Source: Diphasiastrum complanatum
Taxonomy: Eukaryota; Streptophyta; Lycopodiopsida; Lycopodiales; Lycopodiaceae
Reading direction: 5' to 3'
NCBI GenBank assembly: GCA_029204225.1
Contig: CM055097.1
Location: 3,938,620 to 4,002,619, forward strand
DNA length: 64,000 nt
The stretch's first letter is position 1; each line of letters starts with the position of its first letter. The notes under the pieces were generated by a model, which worked only from the letters and a program-made list of their open reading frames with translations, had not been told where the DNA came from and searched no databases. A program made the position numbers and the translations under genes. This document shows, piece by piece, positions 1-12,700 of this stretch.

Positions 1-684
1 GGGCCAAGACTCCAACAACACCTACAACTTGCGGACAAGGCATGGGACATCCCAATCGAGTCAAAACAGTCCAAGCGTTCACGCTCATGGGCTACTTCAC
101 CATCGGGACTCCAACCCAAAAGAGTCAACATCAGTATTCTTCCACTGGTACACAAGCACCAAAGCCCACAACCAGATCCCCAAGCAACTGCACCCTCGGA
201 AGCTGCAGAGGCTGATACCTCCAAGGCCTAGTTGCCAGATACAAGGCAATAACGAATACACAGGAAGCTTCAGGCCAGGAGGAAATCACCAGATGGAACA
301 TCATCAGACGTTTCAGCTTCAGATGATGGAAGCTCAACCTCAGCCTCACAACAACACCCATCACCCTCACACACCATCGACGGGGGTGATGGAGCAGCTA
401 TGTCTACAGCAGCACCAGACACGACCACATCGCAATTAGTGGATCAACCGGACAAGGTCACCACCCCACCCACATTGATTACCATGCCAACGCCACCAAC
501 ATCCCCAAACGCACCATTTTTTTGGGGGGCAGGAGTGGGGAGTTCCAGTCCCTAGGACACGGAAGCAGCCCAGTAGCCACAAGGTCAACAACTACAGGCC
601 CAGCAAGTCCACACCTTGGACACTTCGCAATATTTTGATGTTGCGGACCTGATGGAAATAAGTGATGATGAACCAGAGAGGTAG
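1..684 (+). pseudogene. Decayed low-complexity coding relic, 3' end
   Basis: Frame 1 reads through from the first base to a TAG at 682-684 and is interrupted by four in-frame stops (TAG, TAA, TAG, TAG). The frame is rich in Ser, Thr, Pro, Gln and Ala, with no membrane segments or folded-domain signature, and ends in an acidic tail DLMEISDDEPER. Every internal stop is one C-to-T change from CAG or CAA, which suggests decay of a methylated, silenced copy. I do not recognise the family. A disordered gag-like or coat-like part of a retroelement is possible. The start lies left of the window. An overlapping frame (29-439) is also open but looks like a shadow of the same composition. Confidence 0.4.
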
Positions 685-717
685 ATCAATCAGGAAGAAG
701 TCTGACCCCTCCAATAA

Positions 718-765
718 CCACCACCACCACCACCACCACCACAACAACAACAACCACCACCATTG
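718..765. repeat. (CCA)n/(CAA)n microsatellite
   Basis: Imperfect trinucleotide run of CCA units passing into CAA and back to CCA. It produces a poly-Val reading frame on the minus strand that should not be taken as a gene. Confidence 0.85.
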
Positions 766-1597
766 CTACTAACATAATGGTCTCATAAATTGTGGAATTA
801 GCATATTCCACACCACCACTGCCATGACAATGGTGGCCTCCCACACATCCAAGGGTTGGAAGATTTGGCACCATCTTGGAGAGATGGTAGTACCAACCGC
901 TATCACATTGGCTGGTTGCTGCACCATGGCTTCTCATTCATGGTGCAAATTACACTCATCCTAAAATGTATTGCATCCTCAAGGCCACCTTCATCAAAGG
1001 GTGGTGGATGGTTAAGAGGTGTGTTTGGAGCTCCTCAAGCCGAAGGGCATACCATTCTTTCCAAATGAAGAGTCACTTTGCTATGAGATTCAACTTGATA
1101 TGCTAACCCAATAGATTGAAAAATGTGAAGATGTATAAACATCCTTTGGATAATCTAAAAAAGGTGACATCTATATGGCTATTTGATGTCGGTGCAAGCC
1201 ATTAGATGGCCTTTTCATAGCTCATTGTTTTGATTTAGAAGGGATGTAAGTAAATGAAATACAAGTTGGGGGAGGAGGAGAGTGGGGTATGCATAATTTT
1301 CTAGTTCGCTTGACTAAGCCTGCCACAAATTGCCACATAGATTTCATTAGCATATCAACTAATAACCTCTCAAAGTGTCTTTCTTGGCACTACAACAAAT
1401 TTTTTGCAAATATTTGGCTTTCACATGCTCTTTTCACCTTTCATTCTTGAAACAAGCACAAGCTTTAAGAATGGCCTTCAAATAAAATTTTGCACCAATT
1501 TTTTTTAAAAGGCAAGGAGGCCTTCTAATTACATAATAGCTTGCAAATACCAAGCTTGCAATGTGCATTGGTGTTGCAATTTGAAAATTAATTTTAT
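766..1597. other. Non-genic stretch with one retroelement scrap
   Basis: No credible gene is visible. The only recognisable item is the copia protease scrap at about 1170-1250. The rest is AT-rich with short frames lacking family features. Confidence 0.5.
1170..1250 (+). pseudogene. Ty1/copia protease scrap
   Basis: The + strand reads WLFDVGASH, a stop, then MAF. This matches the aspartic-protease neighbourhood of plant copia polyproteins, usually W-x-x-D-S-G-A-S-H-H-M, with the catalytic Asp present, Ser changed to Val and one His codon replaced by TAG. The match is about a dozen residues, so this is only a hint of a very old insertion. Confidence 0.4.
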
Positions 1598-1740
1598 GTC
1601 CAAAATGCGGGACTTTCTCACAAAGACCTCTCATAGAGACATAAATATATGCGCTAATCTTTGTGAAGTTTGTTCATAGAGATTATCACAGATTTTTATC
1701 TCTCCCTAAGAGGTCTTTGTGAAAGACCCGCGTTTTGGAC
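1598..1740. mobile_element. Foldback (stem-loop) element, MITE-like
   Basis: About 40 bp at 1598-1643 (starting GTCCAAAATGCGGGA) recurs as an inverted copy at 1701-1740 (ending CCCGCGTTTTGGAC) with few mismatches, around a loop of about 60 bp. No coding capacity. This shape suits a small foldback MITE or the footprint of an inverted duplication. I could not identify a target-site duplication. Confidence 0.55.
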
Positions 1741-3561
1741 TCAAAAGGAGAGATGAATCACACCAACAACATGTAGCTACTAACTTCAAGATTAAGCATA
1801 GTGTATGTCCCTAGCTTGGGCACATTGGACATTCTTACGTGCTATCTGTAGCATTTCTCGCATATCGTGCAGGAAATGCTACTTTCCAATGGCAACACCA
1901 CATAGTTTTGGCTCTAATACCACAAATGTCATCTTGAAGTTATGTGACTTTCTATGCTACATCAAATGCCAAAACTTTTTGCAATTTTCAATCTTGGGAC
2001 TTGAAGTGAAAACTTTCATAAGTACTATGGGACAAGGTGAACATCAGTAGTCAATAGTGATAATCTATAAACAAGTCCAAATACAAAACTTTCTTTGAAA
2101 CTCAAATGACACCACAAATTCAAAGCATGATTTGCATTGTGCAAAGGTATGGAATGTGTTTCAAAAATCATTGTTTTTCATGATTTCTATAAGTGGGGCA
2201 CGAATGTCATTTTGACAACTTGAATGCAAAGAAGCATTTCATATGTGCATGTCAAATTTCAATGTAGGTCACAATTGTGCGTAGATGATGTAGAGATTCA
2301 AGACATCTATCTGAATGCAACAATGGTTGCACCCACCACGACCTCTAGTCTCTAGATAATGGGGAAAAGCATATATTCAAAAACAATCGATCATAGTCAA
2401 ACTTCAACATTGAGTGCACCACCACCACCATTGGATGAGGGGGAAGAGCACATATCCAACCACAATTAATTGTAGTGGAGGCAACCCACTCATTCAAGGG
2501 TGGGGAGTGAGGACTTCAAGCTCTATCTACACCTTCAACAAGGCACCCTTAACCTTGGATGAGGGTGGTGGGGCCATGATTCCATAGGCTAGTATGTCTC
2601 TACTCCATGGCTGGTCCCATGGGCCACATGTGATAATCTACCTTGGTAAGTGCACATGTGATATACTACCTAGTACCTTAGGGTTGCTTGTCTTCTTCTC
2701 CCTAACATATGGGGCCTTATCACACACCTGGAATTTCTTGTGTCTAGTGCTTTCGCCCAGTTTTGGCTTTGCTCACTGGCTACATAAATGCCTTGCTTTC
2801 TTTGCAAATTCCATTTCCATTGCAACAGGAAGACGAGAAATCTCAGGATCACGGTCCGTGGATGATGGATGCATGGAATGCTACAGATGCTGAAAAAGCC
2901 TGTTAACAATGTGCTATCTCTGGCTGTATGCCAATAATGCACCCTTCCCGGGCTCCACCAAAACTCTAGCCAGGATCAGAATTTGGAACTGATCATGATT
3001 CCAAAGGCCATGTGTCCTTCAGAGTAGCGCAAAATATTAAACAAGGTGTTGATTGAAAGGCAATTGTAGCAATCATCTTCTTCATCTTCAAAGGATACAC
3101 GACCATATCATGTTGCTGGTCAGTCAGAGTCACACGGTAGACCGCCAGCAATGCAAGGCCTTACCAAGTATCTCATGCAGAGGAGTCAGGACCCTCAATT
3201 TGCGAGAGAAAGACAAAGATGACCCATAAAAGTTACTTCTGTCCTTGTTATTTAAGGCTTGGAGCAAACAATATAAACTAAAGCAGTGACAAAAATTTGC
3301 AGTGTGATTGCAGAACAGATTCGTTCACCCAATTCAGAAATCCGCAACTAATGAGGAATCTTATAAATCTTTGCAGTTCCTCTGTGTGAGCTCAATAAAG
3401 GGAGTGAAGGTTGCCTTGGAGACCCTTTCTCTAGGGAAAGACCTTCCACCGAGGGCCCTTTGGACTGGCCTTGTGGCTCTTTTAATGGGGAAAGGCCTTT
3501 GACCTAGGGCGCACGGCACCTTTCCTTGTCTGACAAGAAAGGCTTGTGAAGGCATTTCCGT
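1741..3561. other. Intergenic DNA, no gene seen
   Basis: Short frames only. A loose duplication of a CCACCA-containing unit occurs around 2320-2480, with shared words such as GATGAGGG and GAGCACATATCCAA-like strings. Nothing here resembles a conserved protein. Confidence 0.5.
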
Positions 3562-3805
3562 CCAAAGGTGCGTGTAAAAAATTTATCCTTAAAAAAATAA
3601 GTGCAAGATTCCCGGTGGAGGAGGTGCGTGTGTTTTCTTTTTAAGAGGCTAAGCCCTTCCTCGGGCGGCAGCGCCCTTTTCGACTGTAATTTTTGTTATT
3701 ATTTTATTTCTTAAAACTGTTTTTGGTATAAATTTTTTTTACACACACCTTTCGCTCGGAAGGTGCATGTAAAATTTGTAAAAAAATTTATGTGCACCTT
3801 TTTGG
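3562..3805. mobile_element. Possible foldback MITE with internal hairpin
   Basis: CCAAAGGTGCGTGTAAAAAA at about 3562 reappears inverted at about 3781-3805 (ATTTATGTGCACCTTTTTGG). A second inverted pair sits inside, at 3730-3753 and 3758-3777, forming a tight hairpin around the loop GCTC. The AAGGTGCxTGTAAA word therefore occurs four times in alternating orientation. Non-coding. The boundaries and the duplicated target are uncertain. Confidence 0.4.
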
Positions 3806-5310
3806 AAAAAAAAAACTGCTCACGGATTGCGCCTCCTAAGGGGCAATCTGCTGCTTCTTTAAAATGTGAAAATTGATATTTAATCAAAAGAAACTTACAA
3901 CTCAATAAGATTTTGTATATTGATTTTCTTTTAAAATTCTATGCCAAGGACTCTCAACCAATGCTCAAGAAAATCAGCAAAGTATAGGAATGAAATAGGC
4001 ATGTTTTCTAAAAAATCGGTATCATGAAGTATTTAACGATTTTTTTATACAAGCATATAAACCTTTTTATGAATAATAGGCTTCGAAAAATTGAGAAGCT
4101 TTAAAAATGCAAGTTTTTTGAGGATAACTTAAAAAGAATTTCTCGAGCACTACTCTCAAGAGTCAGGTCTTCCCTATACACACTAACAACACTAAGAGTT
4201 TAACGATTAATAGTTTGTCTCTTTCGTAATCTAAAAGTTCACAAGTGTAGGCCATCTATCAAAGAAGCCTTTCTATGTAAAAAGCTAAAAGACATAAAGT
4301 GGCTCTCTAAAATGAAAAAGGCTTTGGCCAATGGGACTAATTCATCTCATCTTCACCAACCTTTATTTATTCCTAGTGCACCACACATCCCTAGTGCGCC
4401 ACTTCTCTTTTCTATGGTGGATGAGGTCCGTCTTCAACCCTACATAAATTCCATTAGTGCCTTCCATTGATCTATTAACATGCCAATATGACCTGAAATG
4501 ATCTTTCAATGAATGTTTTTGGGCATGTCTCCTAAGCTTCCACGACTCAATGAACATCGATCTATGAACATCCTATAGTCCAAGGCAAAAGTCTTGCAAA
4601 GGGGGCTTTACATCTTAATGCATAATGTTGTAATGCCCAGGCTTAGCAACTCCCACCGATAAGTGTAAACGCTATAAGGACATGCCTGAGCAACATTTGT
4701 TAAGGGCAATGAAATATTATAGCTTCTCAGGTCATAGGCCAGTTGAGCGGGTCCCCGTGGCTCGAAACTCAAACCATGACCTATTTCAAAGTTTTGGACT
4801 TGATGACATCATGAGGATGGGGTCAAAGGGCCCTCTAAAGCTTATATTCAATGAAAATCTATTCAGCGGGTTCATGAAAATTTAGTGAGGATTGACTTTA
4901 TGGACGTACACAATGGTATAAATCCAAGTTTTGAGGCCCAATGACATGGCTCTAAAGGGCCCACTGAAGCCACTGTCAAATAGATCCCTAGTTTGGTGAA
5001 AACTTGATGGGATTTGTCTTGTTACAATGCTAGATGCTCCTTTTTTTTATTTGTTAGAAAACAATTTTTTAATGTCATTTTAAGAATTTAAACTTTTGAG
5101 TCTTGACCACAACTCTCATGGGGACATCCAATGAGAGATTGGCATCTAGAATATTTGCATTTTGATAGAATTTGTGATGGGCGACATGACATGTCTATGT
5201 GGTAGCTTATCATTGAGTCATCCACACACATATTTTGATTGTTAGAAAAAATCAATGTGTAAAACATTCTCACCTCTCATTATGTTGTGGAAGGTCTCAT
5301 CCCTCTATGA
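3806..5310. other. Intergenic DNA, no gene seen
   Basis: AT-rich sequence without a convincing coding region. Reading frames are short and lack family features. Confidence 0.5.
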
Positions 5311-5425
5311 CCTTCCACACTAGTACGACAACGACATCTAGCTCTCGCGTCCTCCAAGGGCCTATCCCTCTCCAACCTTCCACACTAGTACGACAACGAC
5401 ATCGAGCTCCCGCGTCCTCCAAGGT
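5311..5425. repeat. 65-bp tandem duplication
   Basis: A unit beginning CCTTCCACACTAGTACGACA at 5311 recurs at 5376 with about three differences. It ends in CGCGTCCTCCAAGG both times. Confidence 0.75.
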
Positions 5426-5799
5426 CCGCCGCCCAAGGGAAACAATCCACCCCCCAAAAATTTGCAATGAAAAGAATCTACTAGAAGCCTTAAGAGCACA
5501 AATGTCACCGACGTTTTTGACACCAATGAGCTAAGATGTCTTGGGCAGCCCAAGGCTTAGAAAACTAGCAAAGCATAGGAATGGAATCCGCATTAGTTAT
5601 TAGAAATCCAATATGTGAAAATGGGAGAGCGTGTGACGGTTTTACTTAAGGAGTGCACTTCAAGGCAACGTGCAGTGCTGGCCACACTGCATCCAATGGT
5701 GATGAATGAGGCTAAGGGAGAAAAAAGTTTTCTCTGCCCTTGGATGGTGTGGGACCTGTGCAGCAGATGCAATGCACTCCACGTGCATCTGGGGTGCAC

Positions 5800-6030
5800 T
5801 TTCTAATGAGAGCCGAGTGTGACCAGGCTAGGGGCTCCGAGCCTCATCAATACTCCTGGGACTGGGACCTGACACACCAATAATAAAGCAATGACCCAAC
5901 TGCCAGAGGCCGATTCTATCGAGAGATTTTCCTTTGGATATATGCCATTAGTTGCGAAGTTAGTGGGAGTCGAACTCGTGACCTCCAGTGGATTCATCAG
6001 CGACCCACCATTTTGGTTGTTGCCATTCAC
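5800..6030 (-). mobile_element. SINE-like, tRNA-derived repeat (candidate)
   Basis: Read on the minus strand from about 6025, the sequence has a tRNA-like 3' half: GGTCACGAGTTCGACTCCC, which fits the pol III box B consensus GGTTCRANTCC. It follows a possible weak box A in GGTCGCTGATGAATCC. Downstream is a non-tRNA body of about 170 bp with a diverged GC-rich tail. This resembles a tRNA-derived SINE head. No full cloverleaf can be drawn, so it is not called a tRNA gene. It sits 0.5 kb upstream of the start codon of the K+ transporter. Confidence 0.35.
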
Positions 6031-6576
6031 CAACGACGTTGCGTGATTTGCCGTGGCCGTCGATCTGGCACAAAATTAGCGCGTTCCGTGAAGCTATTTT
6101 TTTCGACTCACCGCTACATGCCCGCGCTTTCTTCTCCTCTCGATCCATTTTCTCGATAATTTCCATTACGATCGTAAGTTTTATCAGGAATCAGGATTAG
6201 ATGTGTTTGATCTGTTCTTGGCTTATCAGGATGATATGATTTGATCGAGAGAACGGCACAGATACGTTATTGTTCTTGGTTTATCGGAATGATATGATCG
6301 GGATTCGGTGGAAAAACATAGGTTCTTGTTGCTCATTCAAGCCGGCAACAAGCTGCGTAATCTGCTGTGATCAGGCTGAATCCTGAGACATTGTAGTATG
6401 CGTTTAATAGCGGGAATGGATTACGTGACAGGAGTTTAAAATATCGTGCATGCCTGGGAAATGAAGTTGTTGATATATTTTATGTAGCTGAGCTGGAGTG
6501 AAATTTGGAGCAGTCGGTTGAGGAGGTTTTGTCAGTGAGTGCCTTCAATTGGAAGTTGGGATTTGGAAGCACCAGC
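6031..6576 (+). promoter_or_regulatory. Presumed promoter and 5' leader of the K+ transporter gene
   Basis: This stretch precedes the inferred start codon at 6577. It is GC-richer around 6040-6140 than its flanks. A GTAAGT at 6174 and a TTTTGTCAG at 6527-6535 could mark an intron within the 5' leader, which would be in keeping with plant genes. No TATA box can be assigned with confidence. Confidence 0.3.
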
Positions 6577-6705
6577 ATGGAGGTGGGAGAGCAGATGTCT
6601 GAGGTGAATTCGGATGGAAGAGGCAAGATGTGGCACTTAGATCAAACACTGGATCAGCCTTTGGGAATTGAGGCCGGCCAAGTTCGGGCTATGCAAACTA
6701 ATAAG
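6577..6705 (+). CDS. Exon 1 of the K+ transporter
   Basis: Codes for 43 residues ending AMQTNK, followed by the donor AAG|GTACCC in phase 0. Exon 2 begins [16 protein letters not shown] in phase 0. Together they reproduce, without gap, the arrangement known in KUP10/11-type proteins: a MWDLDQ-type motif, an EAG, then about 30 residues to GVVYGDLG. The exon is small, lies 13.4 kb from the next one and would be missed easily by automated annotation. Confidence 0.82.
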
Positions 6706-9700
6706 GTACCCAACATACCAGAAACTGCTTCTTTTGCAAATTCGAAAATCTAGAATGGTTAACGTGCAAATATAGGCTAGTTCTTTTGCTTCCTGTTCAG
6801 TCTTGTTGCCTTCAGACATTTTAAGATGAATTATTTTTTCACGCATTGAACCGTCGTTGCGTTTCTATATTATGCCTTTAATTTTTGGGAAAACTAAGTA
6901 ACTTTTATTATGATTCACAGAAATTCATTCAAAAGGGTGTGGATTCAGGTTCCATCAAAATCGTCAAAAGATAGTGTAACATTTTTACCCTTCCGCATGA
7001 GTTCTAATTAAGGACAAAACTTCCACTGGACATAGAGTTCTGAACACACTCCTGTCTCCCAATGCGAATTTTTTGTTATCAAAGAAGTCGCACAAAATTC
7101 TACGATTAACTGGCGGCTCTTCCTTAAAACGGAGGTTTTTGATTTACATATTAGCCAAGTTCTCGAGCCTGAATTCCCTGCAAAATGAAATGGTGTTGAA
7201 TAAATATTTGTATGGTCTTTTTAAAAGAAAACAAAATTTTGCGCAATTTTTGATGACATGGAAAGCTCGTGAAACATTTAGAGGCATGTAGCGGTTGGTG
7301 TTGTCCATGTCAATACAATTTTTTTTTGGAGTTTTACAGGCATAATAGCACACCAATGAACAGCAATTGCGACTCTTAACTTATAGGGATAAGTGTCTAA
7401 GTTGATATTTTGTATGATTTTCATAAATGAATGCCACACATTTAGGACTACTTGGCCGCAAGGAAAATCGTCAGCAAAGTAATCCATCATTTTCGTGGCA
7501 TAGATTCACAATCTTACCGTGGACAGATGTGGAATGACTTTGTTATCGCAGTTGTACTGTGAACTGCTTGCTTGCTGCGGGAAACAAGCAGTCCAGCTAA
7601 CGCTTAGCCACGTCCAGATACATACACTTAGCATGAAGAGTTACAATAACCAGAACTTAAGTATCGAAGGTCCAACAGAAAATGCTGCGTGTTTGGAGCC
7701 GTATACACACGCACGCACGCACGCACACACATATATATACATTCGTTATCTAGGTTTGCGGTTATTGATTCAAATGTTCATGCGCTGTGGGTTGAGCTCA
7801 AACGATCATCTTTGTACATGTTTCTAGGATATGTCTTAGGCTTGGAATGCTGTTGTAGTTTTCATTTGCATGTTCATGGATATGACATAAATCACATTGA
7901 TTTGCATTCGCTGCATTGTAGGCATTTGTAGAATTTTAGACAGACTTGCTTTACGCTGGTTTTTTCAAGTGTATTTGCACTAAGAGACGCGTCCCTCATT
8001 TTCGAGTTTGTTATTTTAGTGTGTGACCACTCCTAACCCTCACTGTTTGGCAAAAGCTTGTAGCAGATTTTACCATAGGACTCCAGCGAATGTGATGCAT
8101 GCTTTAGGCCATGAACTTTCGGGTAATGTTGCCATGCATTAACAAAAGGCTTGGTTTAGTAACTCGTTTGTCGCCAAACTAGTTTTCTAGTCAGGACATG
8201 TTCATATGTGCTGTTTGTTAGAATGTTTTTTGCTGAACTATTTTGCCAAACTTTTCCCCTCGATTACACTTCAAAACGTCTACATAAAGTGCATTGCTGA
8301 TACTGAGGGACAATTCAAAAGACGCACCATACAATATCTGCTGTAGTGGAGTGGGCTCCATGTTTGCAGTTAGACTATGAAATTCTTACACTAGATCCTT
8401 TGGGAACCCCATACCCTGTTATCGCTTCATACATTTTTCCTTGCAATTTGATGGCCAGATGTAGTGAAAATTCCTGCAAAGATTCAAGCCAAGAAACCCA
8501 TAATCCTCGACAGGGCCGTGAATGCTGTAATTAACAAGCCGTGAAATTTCTTAATGTACATCCTTTGGTTTTACCTCAGATTTTGTCTCACTTCATAACC
8601 TACAATTTGTTTCTGCACTTTTGTGCCCTTCTCTCTGTTAACGTCTTGCCAATTCGTTGTTGTCATACTGTGCTTCCAATATTGCTTTCATTATATGCTG
8701 TCCCCATATGAGTATGTGAACTCACAACAACTTCAGGAGTCATGAAAAAAACTAGTCATCTAGCACCCAAAGCCAAGTACCATTGAGACAAATTGCAAAT
8801 TACAATGGGTTGGGGAGGGGGTAGCCCTGCATCTTGGAGGCACTGCCCACTTTAGCCCCAGCTTAATCACGGAGGATGTAAAATGGAGTACGATCATGGA
8901 CGGATCCCTCTCATTTCTGATTCGTAGATTTGAAGCTGAATGAATCCCAGATCATATTCGAATTGGAGTAGGCCTTTTTTTAAATCACCTGATGAAAAAA
9001 AAAGACTGAAAGGGCAGATTTGTCCTCTTGTTAAGGCCTTTGTTATTTGTGGGTAGTGGAGATCTGTTCTGGGGATTGAAGCCACAATGTAACGTTGGGA
9101 TATAGGTTTCAGTAATCAAGGTTCAAAAATCAAGATAATGACCTAGTCAACTCGAACATTATGAGCTGAAATGTCCCTTGGATTTCTCTCTGGATTTTAA
9201 AAAGGGGCCTTATATGCTTGATATGTGTTTTTCAATAATGTACTACCATTCCTCAAGAGTTGGTTTTATTCATGGTTCAATGCTGCACCTTTCCCAACTT
9301 GTATGGAATCTTGACTTTCAATCTCTTGTCATGTGTAAAGATCAGTAGGTACCAGGATAGAGAGGGAACTAGTCAGATTTCTTTCGGAGAACGTTTATGT
9401 ATCTTCCCATAGCCCAAATTAGTAGAATCTCACTCCATATCTTCAGTACAGAACACATCATTTTGTAAGTATGAAACATGATTATAAGAGCAATAATTTT
9501 TTTTATAATGGGCTTCTTTTTATTGAAAGCCCTATCTTTTTTCTGTCCTTAAATTCAAGTTTTGGAAGGTGCATATTTTGAGGAGCATGGTTGTCCGATC
9601 TAGCATTGATGATTAGTTTATGGCATAGATGATTGCTTATTGCAGTTCCATTTGGAAAATACACATAGACATTTTTATTTTAAGAAAAAAGAACTACCAA

Positions 9701-12700
9701 ACTTGTGGAACTGTCAAAGATTTTTGAAAAACCAGCAAATATTAAAGAATTCCACAAATTTCAGAGGAATTGACAAAGAAATTTATTTTTTAAACGACAA
9801 AAATCTTTGTAAAATCAACAAAAGATTTGTTGACTTGAGTGTCATACAATGGCAATTTCAATATGTCCTTTCTTGACAATCATATACTCCTCCAAGCATC
9901 ATGAATCCATGAAAACCGTGTAAATGATGTCGTATTATCCGAGACAAGCAAACTTGACGGCACAAATTTTAGCATTTGGAAATTCAAGATGCAAAATATT
10001 CTCATAGATCGACAATATTGGGGATATTGTTATAGGAGCTGAAATTCCTCCCACAACTGATAGAGAGTTGAGAGAGTATATGAAACGGCGAAGAAAAACT
10101 CATTATATAATCAACTTATCAGTTAAAGATATGATTATGCCACATATCAGAGATGTTGTTGGACCCAAGGAAGCTTGGGATATTCTCAAAAATTGTATGA
10201 GAATGTGAACCAATCTAGGGTTTTTTTTTTAGCTAATAAGCTACACTTTTTGAGAATGGATACAACAGAATCACTTAGAAATTATTTTTTAGAGTGGGTA
10301 AAAGATCTCAGAGAACAACTTATAGCGGTTGGAGAAAGCGTCTTTGATTCAGTTTTGGTGTCCATTATGCTCAATAGCTTACCACTAGCCTATCAAAATT
10401 TTGTCCTGATGTTATCTTTACTCGAAACCAGACCTATAGAATTGAATGCTATTCTGTTACAAGAGGAAATGAGACGTCACAATCCTATAGATAGGGATGA
10501 TTCTAAAGAAAAAGCATTCATAGCAAAGAAGCAACAACAAAATTCGAAGAAAGGAGAAAAGTGGAAGAACAACAAAGGGAAGCAAAAGCAACAAGGAAAT
10601 TGGGAGAAAATGAATCAATCAAACCAACAGGAAGATGAAGAGAAGGCAAATTTCAACCTTGAAAGGAAAGTGCTTTATTTGTGGTAATTATCATTATTCA
10701 TTACGCAAAAGAATGACTGATGGCCTGGATGGCGTTGCTACTACAAACCTCCCTAACCATGCGCTTGTATAATGCGTTAATTAGGCAATTTCTTTTAGGC
10801 TGCTTCTGCTTTTGCTTTTGCTTTTGGGCATAGACCAAAGTTTATAAGTATGTAGTGCACCCTGCTTCATAAGCAATGGGACATAGTTGGAGTTTCCATC
10901 ACTTGTGTTCTGTCTCACGTGTTTGGCTATTGTTTCATCACAATAAGAATCTTGTCTTGGGTTTATGAGCAAGTCGGTTTTCTAACATGGTATCAGAGCG
11001 TGGTTCAAGATTCGAGAAAACAAGGAGGTACTCCAATGAACAGAATCAATTCATGAGGGATTGATTTGGCCATCATCTTCAAAGGAGAAAAGCAGGTGCA
11101 GGTGATGTCCCTAGCCAGCTCTCATTGTTGGTCTTCATCTACAAGGGTGGCAGCTTTGTGGAAGAAGGTTTGGCATTACAAGGAGAAGGGCTGAAGCTGG
11201 ATGTGGAGTCGACGTTGTTAGGAGGACAATGTAGGACTTATAGGTGGACCTCTTCGTTGCCTATAGGGTGATTTTCAGATCTGAATTTCTGAAATCAGAT
11301 CACTGGACTGCTGTTGGAAGCAGTTCACTGGATGTTTACAGGTTGATTGTTGATTGCTGATTGCTGATTGCTGGGAACCAGATTGCTGAGCTGGATTTGA
11401 TTTGGGCCTGATCGCTGCTGGTGCTGGTTGATCACTGCTGGATCAGACCTACAGTATCTGATCGTTGCAGATCTGATTCTGGATTGCTGAAGGGAAGACC
11501 TGAGTCTGTTTGCTGCTGACAGTTTGCAGATCTACATGCTGCTGCCTTGATAAAGCAAATTGCAAATCCACTGGATGCATCTATTTGGAATGGCATAGGT
11601 TGTGAAAGCTGAGCTTCAAGGAAGATCAGAATGATCATCGTAAGGTGAATTCTTGGAAGAATTCACGGAAAATTGCTCAAAACGGAGAATTGCTTTGGAA
11701 AACGACTGAGACGGAAAGTTGGCAAAGACTCTATCAGTAATCCGTCAAATACTGAGTGGAGCGGATTGAAAGGTGGAGCAGGGTAGTGGCATCTCAGAGG
11801 TGAGAGGATTTTGAAATTCATTTATAGTGGAAGGAGAAAGCGGCAGTTCGGGGAGCTAGCCATGGTATGGTGGCTTAGTTTTTGGGAAAAACGTAAAGTT
11901 GCGGATCTTTCTCCATAATTTATGGAATTGAATACTGTAAATTGCTACCTAGCACTGAGTGAGAAAGGCCAAGTGATTGCTAGAAGGGCAGGGTCAGCCA
12001 TGAAGCATGGAAAGAGCAATCGTCTCTCTATGACTAAGGAAGGAATAAGCCTGCTCAGGGCAAAAGTCTTGATTTCTCTCTATTGGAAATACATTTTGGA
12101 GTGTTAAGTGCTGAAGGTGGGCGCCCTGGCAGTGCGACCTAGGCTGCAGATGGCCACTGCTGGCCGTGGAGGGAGCAGGATGTTGGATCGATCCACAAGG
12201 GCAGCCAAGAAACCCTAGGTATGGAGCTTAGAGGTATTGATGGCGCAAAGGAACATAGTACCCATGCAAGAAGAGACCAATATATTGATGATGTGTTTCT
12301 TCCTTGCGTCCCTCCATCCATCAGAGGTTTGGTGTGCGAAAGATTTCAAAGGAATGAAAAACAAGACAACCATATTATACAAGCCAAGTTGCAAATTGCA
12401 AGTAGCTAGTAGCTATTAGAGTCGAGTCTAGCTACTAGCAAGTTGCAACAATAGGAATAAGTATTAATGAGTCATGATGCAAAAGCCAAAAAGTAACTAT
12501 AAGTCATGAAGTAGTCTGTAGATCAAAAGGTTCATCAGTCATGACTCACTTGATGTGGGCCCCAGCTCTCTACTCACTTCATCTTTCTGTTAGAGAAACT
12601 CTCTAGGCCTTAGTTGCTCCATGCTAGGCCCCCTCCACTCTAAACCAATCCTAGAAACAACTAACACGTCACTTGCCATGCAGGTGTCTGTGCTAAGTGG

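Noticed and set aside
686-937. Minus-strand frame with a poly-Val run
   Set aside because: The Val run is the CCA microsatellite read backwards.
5960-6020. tRNA gene on the minus strand
   Set aside because: Only the T-arm/box B part is convincing; no acceptor stem or anticodon arm can be drawn, so it is listed as SINE-like.
9640-9876. 78-codon frame with many Lys, Asn and Phe in intron 1
   Set aside because: AT-rich composition only, with internal word repetition (GGAATT, AAATTT). No family features.
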